Shown: piece after piece, positions 12,855 to 23,909 of the stretch
How positions within the stretch are numbered: position 1 is the first letter of the stretch
How the letters are laid out: every line of letters starts with the position of its first letter
DNA from: Homarus americanus
Lineage: Eukaryota; Arthropoda; Malacostraca; Decapoda; Nephropidae
Length of the DNA: 64,000 nucleotides
Reading direction: 5' to 3'
Assembly (NCBI RefSeq): GCF_018991925.1
Contig: NW_024748912.1
Span: 23,709-87,708 of the forward strand
Notes under the pieces: model-generated
The model's database searches: none
The model's input: only the letters and a program-made list of their open reading frames with translations
What the model was told of the DNA's origin: nothing
Position numbers and translations under genes: made by a program

Positions 12855-15800
12855 GGTCATTAACTTCAGGGTAGACAGGTTATTAACGTCAGGGTAGACA
12901 GGTCATTAACTTCAGGGTAGACAGGTCATTAACTTCAGGGTAGACAGGTTATTAACGTCAGGGTAGACAGGTCATTAACTTCAGGGTAGACAGGTCATTA
13001 ACTTCAGGGTAGACAGGTTATTAACGTCAGGGTAGACAGGTCATTAACTTCAGGGTAGACAGGGCATTAACTTCAGGATAAACAGGTCATTAACTTCAGG
13101 GTAGACAGGTCATTAACTTCACATAGACAGGTCATTATCTTCAGGGTAGACAGGTCATGAACTTCAGTGTGGACAGGTCATTACTTTCAGAGTAGACAGG
13201 TCATTAACTTCAGGGTAGACAGGTCATTAACTTCAGGGTAGACAGGTCATTAGCTTCAGAGTAGACAGGTCATTTACTTCAGGGTAGACAGGTCATTAAC
13301 TTCAAGGTATACAGGTCAATAACTTCAGGGTACACAGGTCATTAACTTCAGGATAGACAGGTCATTAACTTCAGGGTAGACAGGGCATTAACTTCAGGAT
13401 AGACAGGTTATTAACTCAGGGCAGACAGGTCATTAACTTCAGGGTATACAGGTCATTAGCTTCAGGGTGGACAGGTCATGAACTTCATGGTAGACAGGTC
13501 ATTAACTTCAGGGTATACAGGTCATTAACTTCAGGGTAGACAGGTCATTAACTTCAGGGTAGACAGGTCATTAACTTCAGGATAGACGGGTCATTAACTT
13601 CAGGGTAGACAGGTCATAAACTTCAGGGTAGACAGGTCATTAACTTCAGAGTATACAGGTCATTAACTTCAGGGTAGACAGGTCATTAACTTCAGGGTAG
13701 ACAGGTCATTAACTTCAGGGTAGACAGGTCATAAACTTCAGGGTAGACAGGTCATTTACTTCAGGGTAGACAGGTCATTAACTTCAGGGTATACAGGTCA
13801 TTAACTTCAGGGTAGACAAGTCATTAACTTCAAGGTAGACAGGTCATTAACTTCAGAGTAGACAGGTCATTAACTAAAGGGTAGACAGGTCATTAACTTC
13901 AGGGTAGAAAGGTCATAAACTTCAAGGTAGACAGGGCATTAACTTCAGGTAGACAGGTCATTAACTGAGTGTCAACTTCAGGGTAGACAGGTCATTAACT
14001 TCAAGGTAGACAGGTCATTAACTTCAGGGTGGACAGGTCATGAACTTCATGGTAGACAGGTCATTAACTTCAGGGTATACAGGTCATTAACTTCAGGTAG
14101 ACAGGTCATTAACTTGTAGACAGGTCATCAAGGTAGACAGGGCATTAACTTCAGGGTAGACAGGTCATTAACTTCTGGGTAGACAGGTCATTAACTTCAA
14201 GGTAGATAGGTCATTAACTTCAGGGTAGACAGGTTATTAACTTCAAGGTAGACAGGTCATTAACTTTAGGGTATACAGGTCATTAACTTCTGGGTAGACA
14301 GGTCATTAACTTCAGAGTAGGCAGATCATTAACTTCAGGGTAAACAGGTCATTTACTTCTGGTTAGACAGGTCATTAACTTCAGGGTAGACAGGGCATTA
14401 ACTTCAGGATAAACAGGTCATTAACTTCAGGGTAGACAGGTCATTAATTTCAGGATAGACAGGTCATTAACTTCAGGGTAGACAGGTCATTAACTTTAGG
14501 GTTGACAGGTCATTAACTTCGGGGTAGACAGGTCATTAACTTTAGGGTAGACAGGTCATTAACTTCAGGGTAGACAGGTCATTAACTTTAAGGTAGACAG
14601 GTCATTAACTTCAGGGTAGACAGGTCATTAACTTCAGGGTACACAGGTCATTAACTTCAGGGTAGACAGGTCATTAACTTCAGAATTGACAGGTCATTAA
14701 CTTCAGAGTAGACAGGTCATTAACTTCAGAGTAGACAGGTCATTAACTAAAGGGTAGACAGGTCATTAACTTCAATGGTAGACAGGTCATAAACTTCAAG
14801 GTAGACAGGGCATTAACTTCAAGGTAGACAGGTCATTAACTTCAGAGTAGACAGGTCATTAACTTCAGGGTAGACAGGTCATTAACTTCAGGATACACAG
14901 GTCATTAACTTCAGGATAGACAAGTTCACTAACTTCAGGGTAGAAACGTCATCAACTTCAAGATAGACAGGTCATTAACTTAAGGGTGGACAGGTCATTA
15001 ACTTCAGGGTAGACAGGTCTTTAGCTTCAGGGTAGTCAGGGCATTAACTTCAGGATAGACAGGTCATTAACTTCAGGGTAGACAGGTCATTAACTTCAGG
15101 GTAGACAGGTCATGAACTTCAGGGTAGACAGTTTAAGAACTTCAGGATAGACAGGTCTTTAACTTGAGGATAGACAGGTCATTAACTTCAGGGAAAACAG
15201 TTCATTAACTTCAAGGTAGACAGGTCATTAACTTCATAGTAGACAGGTTATTAACTTCAGGGTAGGCAAATCATTAACTTCAAGATAGACAGTTCATTAA
15301 CTTCAGGGTAGACAGGTCATTAACTTCAGGGTTGACAGGTCATTAACTTCAGTGTAGACAGGTCATTAACTTTAGGGTAGACAGGTCATTAACTTCAGGG
15401 TAGACAGGTCATTAACTTCAGGGTAGACAGGTCATGAACTTTAGGATAGACAGGTCATTAACTTCAGGATAGACAGGTCACTAACTTCAGGGTAGACAGG
15501 TCATGAACTTCAGGATAGACAGGTCAATAACTTCAGGGAGACAGGTCATTAACTTCAGGGTAGACAGATCATTAATTTCAGGGTATACAGGTCATTAACT
15601 TCAGGGTGAACAGGTCATTAACGTCAAGGTAGACAGGTCATTAACTTCAGGATAGACAGGTCATGAACTTCATGGTAGACAGGTCATTAACTTCAAGGTA
15701 GACAGGTCATTAACTTCAGAGAAGACATGTCATTTACTTCAGGGTAGACAGGTCATTAACTAAATGGTAGACAGGTCATTAACTTCAGGATAGACAGGTC

Positions 15801-18800
15801 ATAAACTTCAGGGTAGACAGGGCATTAACTAAAGGGTAAACAGATCATTAACTTCAGGGTAGACAGGTCATTAACTTCAGGGTAGACAGGGCATTAACTT
15901 CAGGATAGACAGGACATTAACTTCAGGGTAGACAGGCCATTAACTTCAGGATACACAGGTCATTAACTTCAGGATAGACAGGTTCATTAACTTCAGGGTA
16001 GACAGGTCTTTAACTTCAGGGTAGACAGGGCATTAACTTCAAGATAGACAGGTCATTAACTTCAGGGTACACAGGTCATTAACTTCAGGGTAGACAGGTC
16101 ATGAACTTCAGGGTAGACAGGTCATTAACTTCAAGGTAAACAGGTCATTACCTTCATAGTAGACAGGACATTAACTTCACGGTAGGCAGATCAATAACTT
16201 CAGGGTAAACAGGCCATTAACTTCTGGTTAGACAGGTCATTAACTTCAGGGCAGACAGGTCATTAACTTCAGGGTAGACAGGGCATTAACTTCAGGATAA
16301 ACAGGTCATTAACTTCAGGGAAGACAGGTCATTAACATCATGATAGACAGGTCATTAACTTCAGGGTAGACAGGTCATTAACTTTAGGGTTGACAGGATA
16401 TTAACTTCAGGGTAGACAGGTCATTAACTTTAGAGTAGACAGGTCATTAACCTCAGGGTAGACAAGTCATTAACTTCAGGGTAGACAGGTCATTAACTTC
16501 ATGATAGACAGGTCATTAACTTCAGGGTAGACAGGTCATTAACTTTAGGGTTGACAGGATATTAACTTCAGGGTAGACAGGTCATTAACTTTAGGGTAGA
16601 CAGGTCATTAACTTCAGGGTATACAGGTCATTAACTTCAGAATTAACAGGTCATTAACTTCAGAGTAGACAGGTCATTAACTTCAGGGTAGACAGGTCAT
16701 TAACTTCAGGGTAGACAGGTTATTAACTTCAGGGTAGACATGTCATTAATTTCAGGGTATACAGGTCATTAACTTCTGGGTAGACAGGTCATTAACTTCA
16801 AGGTAGACAAGTCATTAACTTCAGAGTAGACAGGTCATTTACTTGAGGGTAGACAGGTCATTAACTAAAGGGTAGGCAGGTCATTAACTTCAGGGTAGAC
16901 AGGTCATAAACTGCAGGATAGACAGTTCATTAACTTCAGGGTAGACAGGGCATTAACTTCAGGGTAGACAGGTCATTAACTTCATGGTAGACAGGTCATG
17001 AACTTCAGGGTAGACAGTTTATGAACTTCAGGATAGACAGGTCTTTAACTTCAGGATAGACAGGTCATTAACTTCAGGGTAGACAGGTCATTAACTTCAA
17101 GGTAGACAGGTCATTAACTTCATAGTAGACAGGTTATTAACTTCAGGGTAGGCAGATCATTAACTTCAGGGTAGGCAGGTCATTAACTTCAGGTTAGACA
17201 GGTCATTAACTTCAGGGTAGACAGGTCATTAACTTCAGGGTAGACAGGGCATTAACTTCAGGATAAACAGGTCATTAACTTCAGGGTAGACAGGTCATTA
17301 TCTTCAAGATAGACAGTTCATTAACTTCATAGTAGACAGGTCATTAACTTCAGGGTTGACAGATCATTAACTTCAGTGTAGACAGGTCATTAACTTTAGG
17401 GTAGACAGGTCATTAACTTCAGGGTAGACAGGTCATTAACTTCAGGGTAGACAGGTCATTAACTTCAGGATAGAGAGGTCACTAACTTCAGGGTAGACAG
17501 GTCATGAACTTCAGGATAGAAAGGTCATTAACTTCAGGGTAGACAGGTCATTAACTTCAGGATAGACAGGTCATGAACTTCAAGGTAGACAGGTCATGAA
17601 CTTCAGGATAGACAGGTCATTAACTTCAGGGTAGACAGGTTATTAACTTCTGGGTAGACAGGTCATTAACTTCAGGGTTGACAGGTCATTAACTTCAGTG
17701 TAGACAGGTCATTAACTTTAGGGTAGACAGGTCATTAACTTCAGGGTAGACAGGTCATGAACTTCAGGGTAGACAGGTCATTAACTTCAGGATAGACAGG
17801 TCACTAACTTCAGGGTAGACAGGTCATGAACTTCAGGATAGAAAGGTCATTAACTTCAGGGTAGACAGGTCATTAACTTCAGGGTAGACAGGTCATGAAC
17901 TTCAAGGTAGACAGGTCATTAACTTCAGGGTAGACAGGTCATTAACTTCAGGATAGACAGGTCATTAACTTCTGGGTAGACACGTCATTAACTTCAGGGT
18001 AGACAGGTTATTAACTTCAGGGTAGACAGGTCATTCACTTAGCGTTGACAGGGCATTAACTTCATGATAAACAGGTCATTAACTTCAATATAGACAGGTT
18101 ATTAACTTCAGGGTAGACAGGTCATTAACTTCAGGATAGACAGGTCATTAACTTCAGGGTAGACAGGGCATTAACTTCAGGATAGAGTGTTCATTAACTT
18201 CAGGGTAGACAGGCCATTAACTTCAGGATACACAGGTCATTAACTTCAGGATAGACAGGTTCATTAACTTCAGGGTAGAAAGGTCATGAACTTCAGGATA
18301 GACAGGTCATTAACTTCAGTGTAGATGGGTCATTAATTTCAGGGTGGACAGGTCATTAACTTCAGGGTAGACAGGTCTTTGACTTCAGGGTAGACAGGTC
18401 ATTAACTTCAAGATAGACAGGTCATTAACTTCAGGGTAGACAGGTCATTAACTTCAGGGTAGACAGGTCATGAACTTCAGGGTAGACAGGTCATTAACTT
18501 CAAGGTAAACAGGTCATTAACTTCATAGTAGACAGGACATTAACTTCAGGGTAGGCAGATCAATAACTTCAGGGTAAACAGGCCATTAACTTCTGGTTAG
18601 ACAAGACATTAACTTCAGGGCAGACAGGTCATTGACTTCAGGGAAGACAGGGCATTAACTTCAGGATAAACAGGTCATTAACTTCAGGGTAGACAGGTCA
18701 TTAACTTCATGATAGACAGGTCATTAACTTCAGGGTAGACAGGTCATTAACTTTAAGGTTGACAGGATATTAAATTCAGGGTAGACAGGTCATTAACTTT

Positions 18801-20130
18801 AGGGTAGACAGGTCATTAACTTCAGGGTAGACAGGTCATTAACTTCAGGGTAGACAGGTCATTAACTTCAAGATAGACAGGTCATTAACTTCAGGGTAAA
18901 AAGGTCATTAACTTTGGGGTAGACAGGTCATTAACTTCAGGATAGACAGGTCATTAACTTCAGGGTAGACAGGTCATTAACTTCTGGATAGACAGGTCAT
19001 TAACTTCAGGGTAGACAGGTCATTAACTTCATAATTGACAGGTCATTAACTTCAGAGTAGACAGGTCATTAACTTCAGGGTAGACAGGTCATTAACTTCA
19101 GGGTAGACAGGGGTCAGGTCATTAATTTCAGGGTATGCAGGTCATTAACTTCTGGGTAGACAGGTCATTAACTTCAAGGTAGACTCATTAACTTCAGTAG
19201 ACAGGTACTTAACAGGGTAGACAGGTCATTAACTTCAGGGTAGACAGGTCATAAACTTCAGGATAGACAGTTCATTAACTTCAGGGTAGACAGGTCATTA
19301 ACTTCAGGATAGACAGGTCATTAACTTCAGGGTAGACAGGTCATTAACTTCATAATTGACAGACAGGTCATTAACTTCAGGGTAGACAGGTCATTAACTT
19401 CAGGGTAGACAGGTCTTCAGGGTAGACAGGTCATTAACTTGCAGGTCATTAACTTCTGGGTAGACAGGTCATTAACTTCAAGGTAGACAGGTCATTAACT
19501 TCAGAGTAGACAGGTCATTTACTTCAGGGTAGACAGGTCATTAACTAAAGGGTAGACAGGTCATTAACTTCAGGGTAGACAGGTCATAAACTTCAGGATA
19601 GACAGTTCATTAACTTCAGGGTAGACAGGGCATTAACTTCAGGGTAGACAGGTCATTAACTTCAGGGTAGACAGGTCATGAACTTCAGGGTAGACAGTTT
19701 ATGAACTTCAGGATAGACAGGTCTTTAACATGAGGATAGACAGGTCATTAACTTCAGGGTAGACAGGTCATTAACTTCAAGGTAGACAGGTCATTAACTT
19801 CATAGTAGACACGTTATTAACTTCAGGGTAGGCAGATCATTAACTTCAGGGTAGACAGGTCATTAACTCCAGGTTAGACAGGTCATTAACTTCAGGGTAG
19901 ACAGGTCATTAACTTCAGGGTAGACAGGGCATTAACTTCAGGATAAACAGGTCATTAACTTCAGGGTAGACAGGTCATTAACTTCAAGATAGACAGTTCA
20001 TTAACTTCATAGTAGACAGGTCATTAACTTCAGGGTTGACAGGTCATTAACTTCAGTGTAGACAGGTCATTAACTTTAGGGTAGACAGGTCATTAACTTC
20101 AGGGTAGACAGGTCATTAACTTCAGTGTAG
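12855..20130. repeat. 23-bp satellite, left part (CAGGTCATTAACTTC plus AGGGTAGA)
   Basis: About 315 tandem copies of a 23-bp unit, CAGGTCATTAACTTC followed by AGGGTAGA. Typical point variants are GGATAGA, AAGGTAGA, TCATGAAC, TTTAGGG and GGGTTGACA. The array is interrupted by a LINE at 20131 and resumes at 24849. Combinations of rare variants recur at an offset of about 2.36 kb (16181/18549 and 17753/20111), which shows a long-period higher-order structure. Stops occur in most frames, so no long open frames arise here. Confidence 0.97.
12878..13084. repeat. 69-bp (3 x 23) higher-order repeat at the satellite's left edge
   Basis: The diagnostic variant GGTTATTAACGTC occurs at 12878, 12947 and 13016, exactly 69 bp apart. 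In the first two trimers two standard GGTCATTAACTTC units follow. The third trimer diverges at its end. This is a short, very homogeneous trimeric array at the boundary of an otherwise scrambled satellite. Confidence 0.92.
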
Positions 20131-20149
20131 AACATAAGAACATAAGAAT
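20131..20149 (-). repeat. LINE 3' terminal 8-bp tail repeats
   Basis: The plus strand reads AACATAAGAACATAAGAA, which on the element's strand is tandem TTCTTATG. CR1 elements end in short 8-bp tandem repeats rather than poly-A. The satellite joins directly, with its unit ending at GTGTAG. Confidence 0.85.
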
Positions 20150-20159
20150 GGACTACATC

Positions 20160-20227
20160 CTTGACCACCGAAGGGTCAAGACGTACCTGGCGCTCCTCTC
20201 GGAGCAGCCAGGTCAACTGTTAAGTTG
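20160..20227 (+). ncRNA. Chain of three consecutive stem-loops, possible structured RNA
   Basis: Hairpin 1 is CTTGACC at 20160-20166 pairing with GGTCAAG at 20174-20180 around a 7-nt loop. Hairpin 2 is CCTGGCGCTCC at 20186-20196, loop TCTC, then GGAGC, a bulged A, and GCCAGG ending at 20212. Hairpin 3 is CAACT at 20214-20218, loop GTTA, then AGTTG ending at 20227. All stems are perfect apart from the one bulge. I see no hammerhead core (CTGANGA with GAAA) and no tRNA boxes. That it acts as an RNA is inference. Confidence 0.35.
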
Positions 20228-20435
20228 GCTCATACCAACCCCTTCCCCTGAACCCTCCTCCCCACCGGAATATCAACAAGTTCTCGCCAGAAGTTACAAT
20301 TTCATTTAGGAAAGGAATGGAACCAGTGTTAAACCGAGGTGAACAGTGGTGAACAGTGCTTAAGTCAGTGAGAACAACTCAACAGTAACAGTCGTACCCA
20401 AGTTAACCTTCACACAGTGAGGTCCCAGGTACCCA

Positions 20436-20753
20436 GTGATAACGGCCCGTGATAACCAGCGATGTGTTAATCCGTCTACGATAGGAAGGCCTGGGACCAA
20501 ACCTCACTCATATAACACCATCTGTGAGGGAATTACTACACCACATGTCCCTCATAACACCATATGTGAGGGAATTACTACACCACGTCAAGTCCCTCAT
20601 CACACCATCTGTGAGGGAATTACTACACCACGCGAGGACCCTCATAACACCATCTCTGAGGTAATTACACCACGTGAGGTCCCCCATAACACCATCTGGG
20701 AGGGAGTTACTACACTACGTGTTTGCTGTTCAACACGTACAATCCTACATTAA
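20436..20753 (+). CDS. Possible small ORF with a 14-15 residue tandem peptide repeat
   Basis: A 105-codon open frame whose middle consists of five repeats of a PHNTICEGITTPR-like peptide. The DNA repeats are spaced 45, 45, 45 and 42 bp, all multiples of three, so the reading frame is kept through all units although the DNA differs between them. A UUCG hairpin and AATAAA lie 100-130 bp downstream on the same strand. No signal peptide or known domain is evident. The frame could be open by chance in a palindromic repeat, so this is a weak candidate. Confidence 0.2.
   Translation: MITARDNQRCVNPSTIGRPGTKPHSYNTICEGITTPHVPHNTICEGITTPRQVPHHTICEGITTPREDPHNTISEVITPREVPHNTIWEGVTTLRVCCSTRTILH
20504..20724 (+). 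repeat. Five-unit 42-45 bp repeat with internal palindromes
   Basis: Units begin near 20504, 20549, 20594, 20639 and 20681. The second unit carries CCCTCA, about 12 nt, then TGAGGG, a 6-bp stem. The others show the same layout with some mismatches. The shared core is AACACCATCTGTGAGGGAAT, followed by TACTACACCACG. It lies only inside the segment that interrupts the LINE tail. Confidence 0.9.
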
Positions 20754-20852
20754 TCTGTATGTTCACTGTATGTTCCTTTACCTTTCTCTAATGAAGGCTT
20801 TTGTTAAACCACCAATGTATGTAATAAGTCATTTATGTCCAATGTATATTTT

Positions 20853-20884
20853 CAGCCTTCGGGCTGCAGAACTTTTTCAATAAA
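20853..20884 (+). promoter_or_regulatory. UUCG stem-loop followed by a polyadenylation signal
   Basis: CAGCC, loop TTCG, GGCTG at 20853-20866, then AATAAA at 20879-20884. The next bases are an ATTATTATTA stretch. The order fits the 3' end of a plus-strand transcript. It does not match the histone stem-loop consensus. Confidence 0.45.
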
Positions 20885-20955
20885 CCGTTAATTATTATTA
20901 CTGTATTTATTATTAAACTGCAGCGGGCCTATTGGCCCATACTGGGCAGTCCCGT

Positions 20956-23901
20956 TTACACCCAACCCCTATTGCTCATATGAGCATCTAACCTATGTTT
21001 GAAGCAATTCAGCGTATTCGAGTTAATGATGATATTTGGTAACTTGTTCCATTCATCCACTACTCTGTTTCCAAACCAGTGTTTACCTATTTCACGCCTA
21101 AATCTAAATTTGTATAATTTAAAACCATTGTTACGAGTTCGCTCCTGGTTGGATAATTTGAGTACCTTTGTAATGTCCCCTTTGTTTAGCCCTGCCTTCC
21201 ACTTATACACCTCTATCAGGTCCCCCCTCGCTCTACGTCTCTCAAGGGAGTGCAAATTAAGATGCTTTAACCTGTCTCTATACTGAAGGTTCCTAATGCC
21301 CGGGATTAGTCTTGTCATTCTCCTCTGAATTCTTTCCAAGGATTCTATATCCATTCTGTAATACGGTGACCAGAATTGAACTGCGTAATCCAGGTGTGGT
21401 CTCACAAGAGCAAGATACAGTTTTAGGATGACCTCGCTAGTCTTGTAACTAACACTCCTTTGTATGAACCCAAGTACTTTATTAGCCTTGTTACGAGCAA
21501 AAACACATTGTTTAGTTGGCTTAAGGTTCCTACTTATCATTACTCCTAAATCTCTCTCGCAGTCGGATTTCTCTATGGCATTGTTGTTCATCTGGTATCT
21601 GGTTTCCCTGTTTACATCTCCTATACTGAGTACTTTATATTTGTCGACGTTGAATTTCATCTGCCATTTTTCAGACCATTCGAAAAATTTGTTTAGATCT
21701 TCCTGTAGTTTTGCCGAGTCCTCGTCAGATTTGATAACACGTCCTATTTTAGTGTCATCAGCAAATTTACTTATGTTGCTGTCTATGCCGATATCTATGT
21801 CGTTTATGTATATAATAAATAATAAGGGTCCAAGTACTGAGCCCTCGGGAACTCCACTAGTGACGTTGCTCCAATGGGACTTAGTGCCGTTAATGCTCAC
21901 TCGCTGTTTCCTGTCCTGTAACCACGCCCTAACCCATTTAAGGATATTACCTTTGATGCCATGTGCTTCTACCTTTCTAATTAGTCTTTCGTGGGGGACT
22001 CTGTCGAAGGCTTTGCTAAAGTCGAGATATACCACATCATAATTGTGCCCTTCGTCCACCGATTCGAAAACTGATGAAAAGAATGTTAATAGATTAGTTA
22101 GACATGAACGCCCGCTTGTGAAGCCATGTTGGGAATCATTGATCAATCGGTGCTTCTCCAGGTGATTTCGAATAGAGTTTGAAATGGTTGCTTCCAGTAA
22201 TTTGCCTACTAATGATGTTACACTGATTGGGCGGTAGTTAGAGGATAGTGATCTATCCCCCTTCTTGAAAATCGGTATTACATTCGCTATCCTCCAGGAT
22301 TCTGGTACTACACCTGTTTTTAAGGACATGTTAAACAACTTTGCTAAGGGCATACTAAGCTCTTCCTAACATTCCTTTAATACTCTGGCAAATGTCTCAT
22401 CGGGACCAGGTGACTTATTAGGCTTTAATTTGTCTATTTGCTTACTCACATCGTTACTAGTAACTACTATCTCACTTAATTTGTTTTCTTCACTATCTCT
22501 GAATAGAGTCGGTGCCTCGGGTATCATGTTTAAATTTTCGGTGGTGAAAACTATTGAAAAATATTTATTCAAATTATTGCTCATTTGTCCATCGTTATCA
22601 GTGAGCTCGCCGGAGTCTGAACGCATTGGTCCAATCTTTTCTCGTGTTTTAGTTTGATACATTTGGTAGAATCCTTTGGGGTTTGTCTTCGCCTCCCTTG
22701 CTATCCTTACCTCATTATTCCTCTTTGATTTCCTTATCTCGGTTTTAACCCTACTCGCCAATACCCTATAATAGTCCCGGAGGTGAACTTCGCCACGATT
22801 TATCCTTTTACCTATAGCCTTCCTTTGGCCAATGATGTTCTTTAAATAATTATTTATCCATTTAGGGTCATTGTTGTCTGATCTGAGTTTTTGTATGGTA
22901 TGTTCTGCCTTTGTGCATTAAGTAACTCACTATTTAAATTGTCGTGGAACTCGGCAATCTCAGATCTCGTTATCAGGTCGGTGTCATCTGTCAGGTTCAC
23001 GGCCAACGCGACACCCCCTCTCTCAGCTGCCTCTTTAAACTGTCAAAGTTTGCCCTTTTGAAATCTGGTACTTTAGTGGAATTTTCCTTACGTCTGCCCT
23101 GAAAATCTAACTGGAATAGAATTTCTTTGTGATCGCTGTTTGCAAGTTCGTTCCCTACCTTGACATTGCTAATGAGGTTTTCTCTGTTCGACAGAACTAA
23201 ATCCAGTATATTATTACCCCGTGTGGGTTCGGTTATATGTTGACTTAGGAAACAGTCCTGGATCGTCTCGAGAAAATCCTCTGATTCTGAGTTGCCCGTA
23301 AGGTCAGTCCAATCTATTTGGCCAAGGTTAAAGTCGCCTACTATACAGACTTTGTTGTGTATGGAAGCCCTGCTCATTTCATCCCAGATAAGTCGCTCAT
23401 TGACGCTATCAAGATTGGGGGGTCTATATATTACTCCTGTGATTAATTTTTCCCGACCGTCGCTTAATTCTATCCAAATTGTTTCTGTATTCCTCTCAGT
23501 TTTTATTTCCTTATATCACACTTCAGATTATCCCTAACATAGATTGCTACTCTACCTCCTTTCCTGGTCTGCCTATCGGTATGGAACAGTTTGTATCCCG
23601 CAATTTGGTATTCGACTGATAATTCACGTGTGTCTAGGTTGATCCATGTTTCAGTGAATGCAATTATATCGATTTCTTCGGTACATACCAAGGCCCTAAT
23701 ATCATCCATTTTGTTTCTCATACTTCTACTGTTCGCGTAGTATACATTTAAGTTAGTCGTGTTCTGAGTCCTCCCCTTACCGCATTTAGTTTTAAACTCC
23801 CTGTCTAATTTAGTTTTGTCATCATTCCTAACACTATTTCCCTGTAATCTTTCGCCTTGTTTACCCGCTCCCACTGCAGTCTCCTCCACCCCCGTGCCCA
23901 T
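20956..23901 (-). pseudogene. LINE ORF2: apurinic-type endonuclease and reverse transcriptase, disrupted
   Basis: It starts 8 nt after ORF1 stops. Segment 1 (23901-23503) has the endonuclease N-terminus, with YYANSRSMRNK (Asn57) and FTETW (Glu84). After a frameshift near 23505 (AAATAAAAAC run), segment 2 continues through ITGVIYRPP, IVGDFN and NSDHKE. A second frameshift lies near 23000 (G run) and a third near 22918. A linker with DPKWINNYLKNIIG and KPNKSPGPDE follows, then an in-frame TAG at 22368-22366. The 465-codon RT part (22353-20956) holds NYRPIS, VVYLDFSKAFD (Asp111), SGVPEGSVLGP, KFADD (Asp199, Asp200) and ERDLGV, ending RGWV-stop. The usual Gln of GVPQGS is Glu170 here. All catalytic acidic residues are kept, so the decay is recent or partly due to sequencing error. 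Confidence 0.9.
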
Positions 23902-23909
23902 ATGTTCTC

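Larger units (their letters stand above)
20152..20919 (+). other. Hairpin-rich segment interrupting the LINE 3' UTR
   Basis: The LINE reads from the ORF2 stop through GGGCCAATAGGCCCGCTGCAG (split here as GGGCCAATAGG and CCCGCTGCAG), and its TTCTTATG tail appears only about 770 bp later. The intervening sequence has its own features on the plus strand. These are three hairpins in a row at 20160-20227, a five-unit 42-45 bp repeat at 20504-20724, a UUCG stem-loop at 20853-20866, AATAAA at 20879-20884, and an ATTATTATTA stretch. An ACT triplet lies at both edges (20152 and 20917) and could be a very short target duplication. I read it as a separate insertion, perhaps a retroposed transcript. A long, variant LINE 3' UTR is the alternative. 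Family not recognised. Confidence 0.55.

Noticed and set aside
20160..20227. Self-cleaving ribozyme (hammerhead or HDV-like)
   Set aside because: No CTGANGA/GAAA hammerhead core is present, and the order of stems does not form the nested double pseudoknot expected for HDV-like ribozymes by eye.
20853..20866. Histone-type 3' stem-loop
   Set aside because: Stem and loop sequences (CAGCC, TTCG, GGCTG) differ from the histone consensus, and an AATAAA follows.
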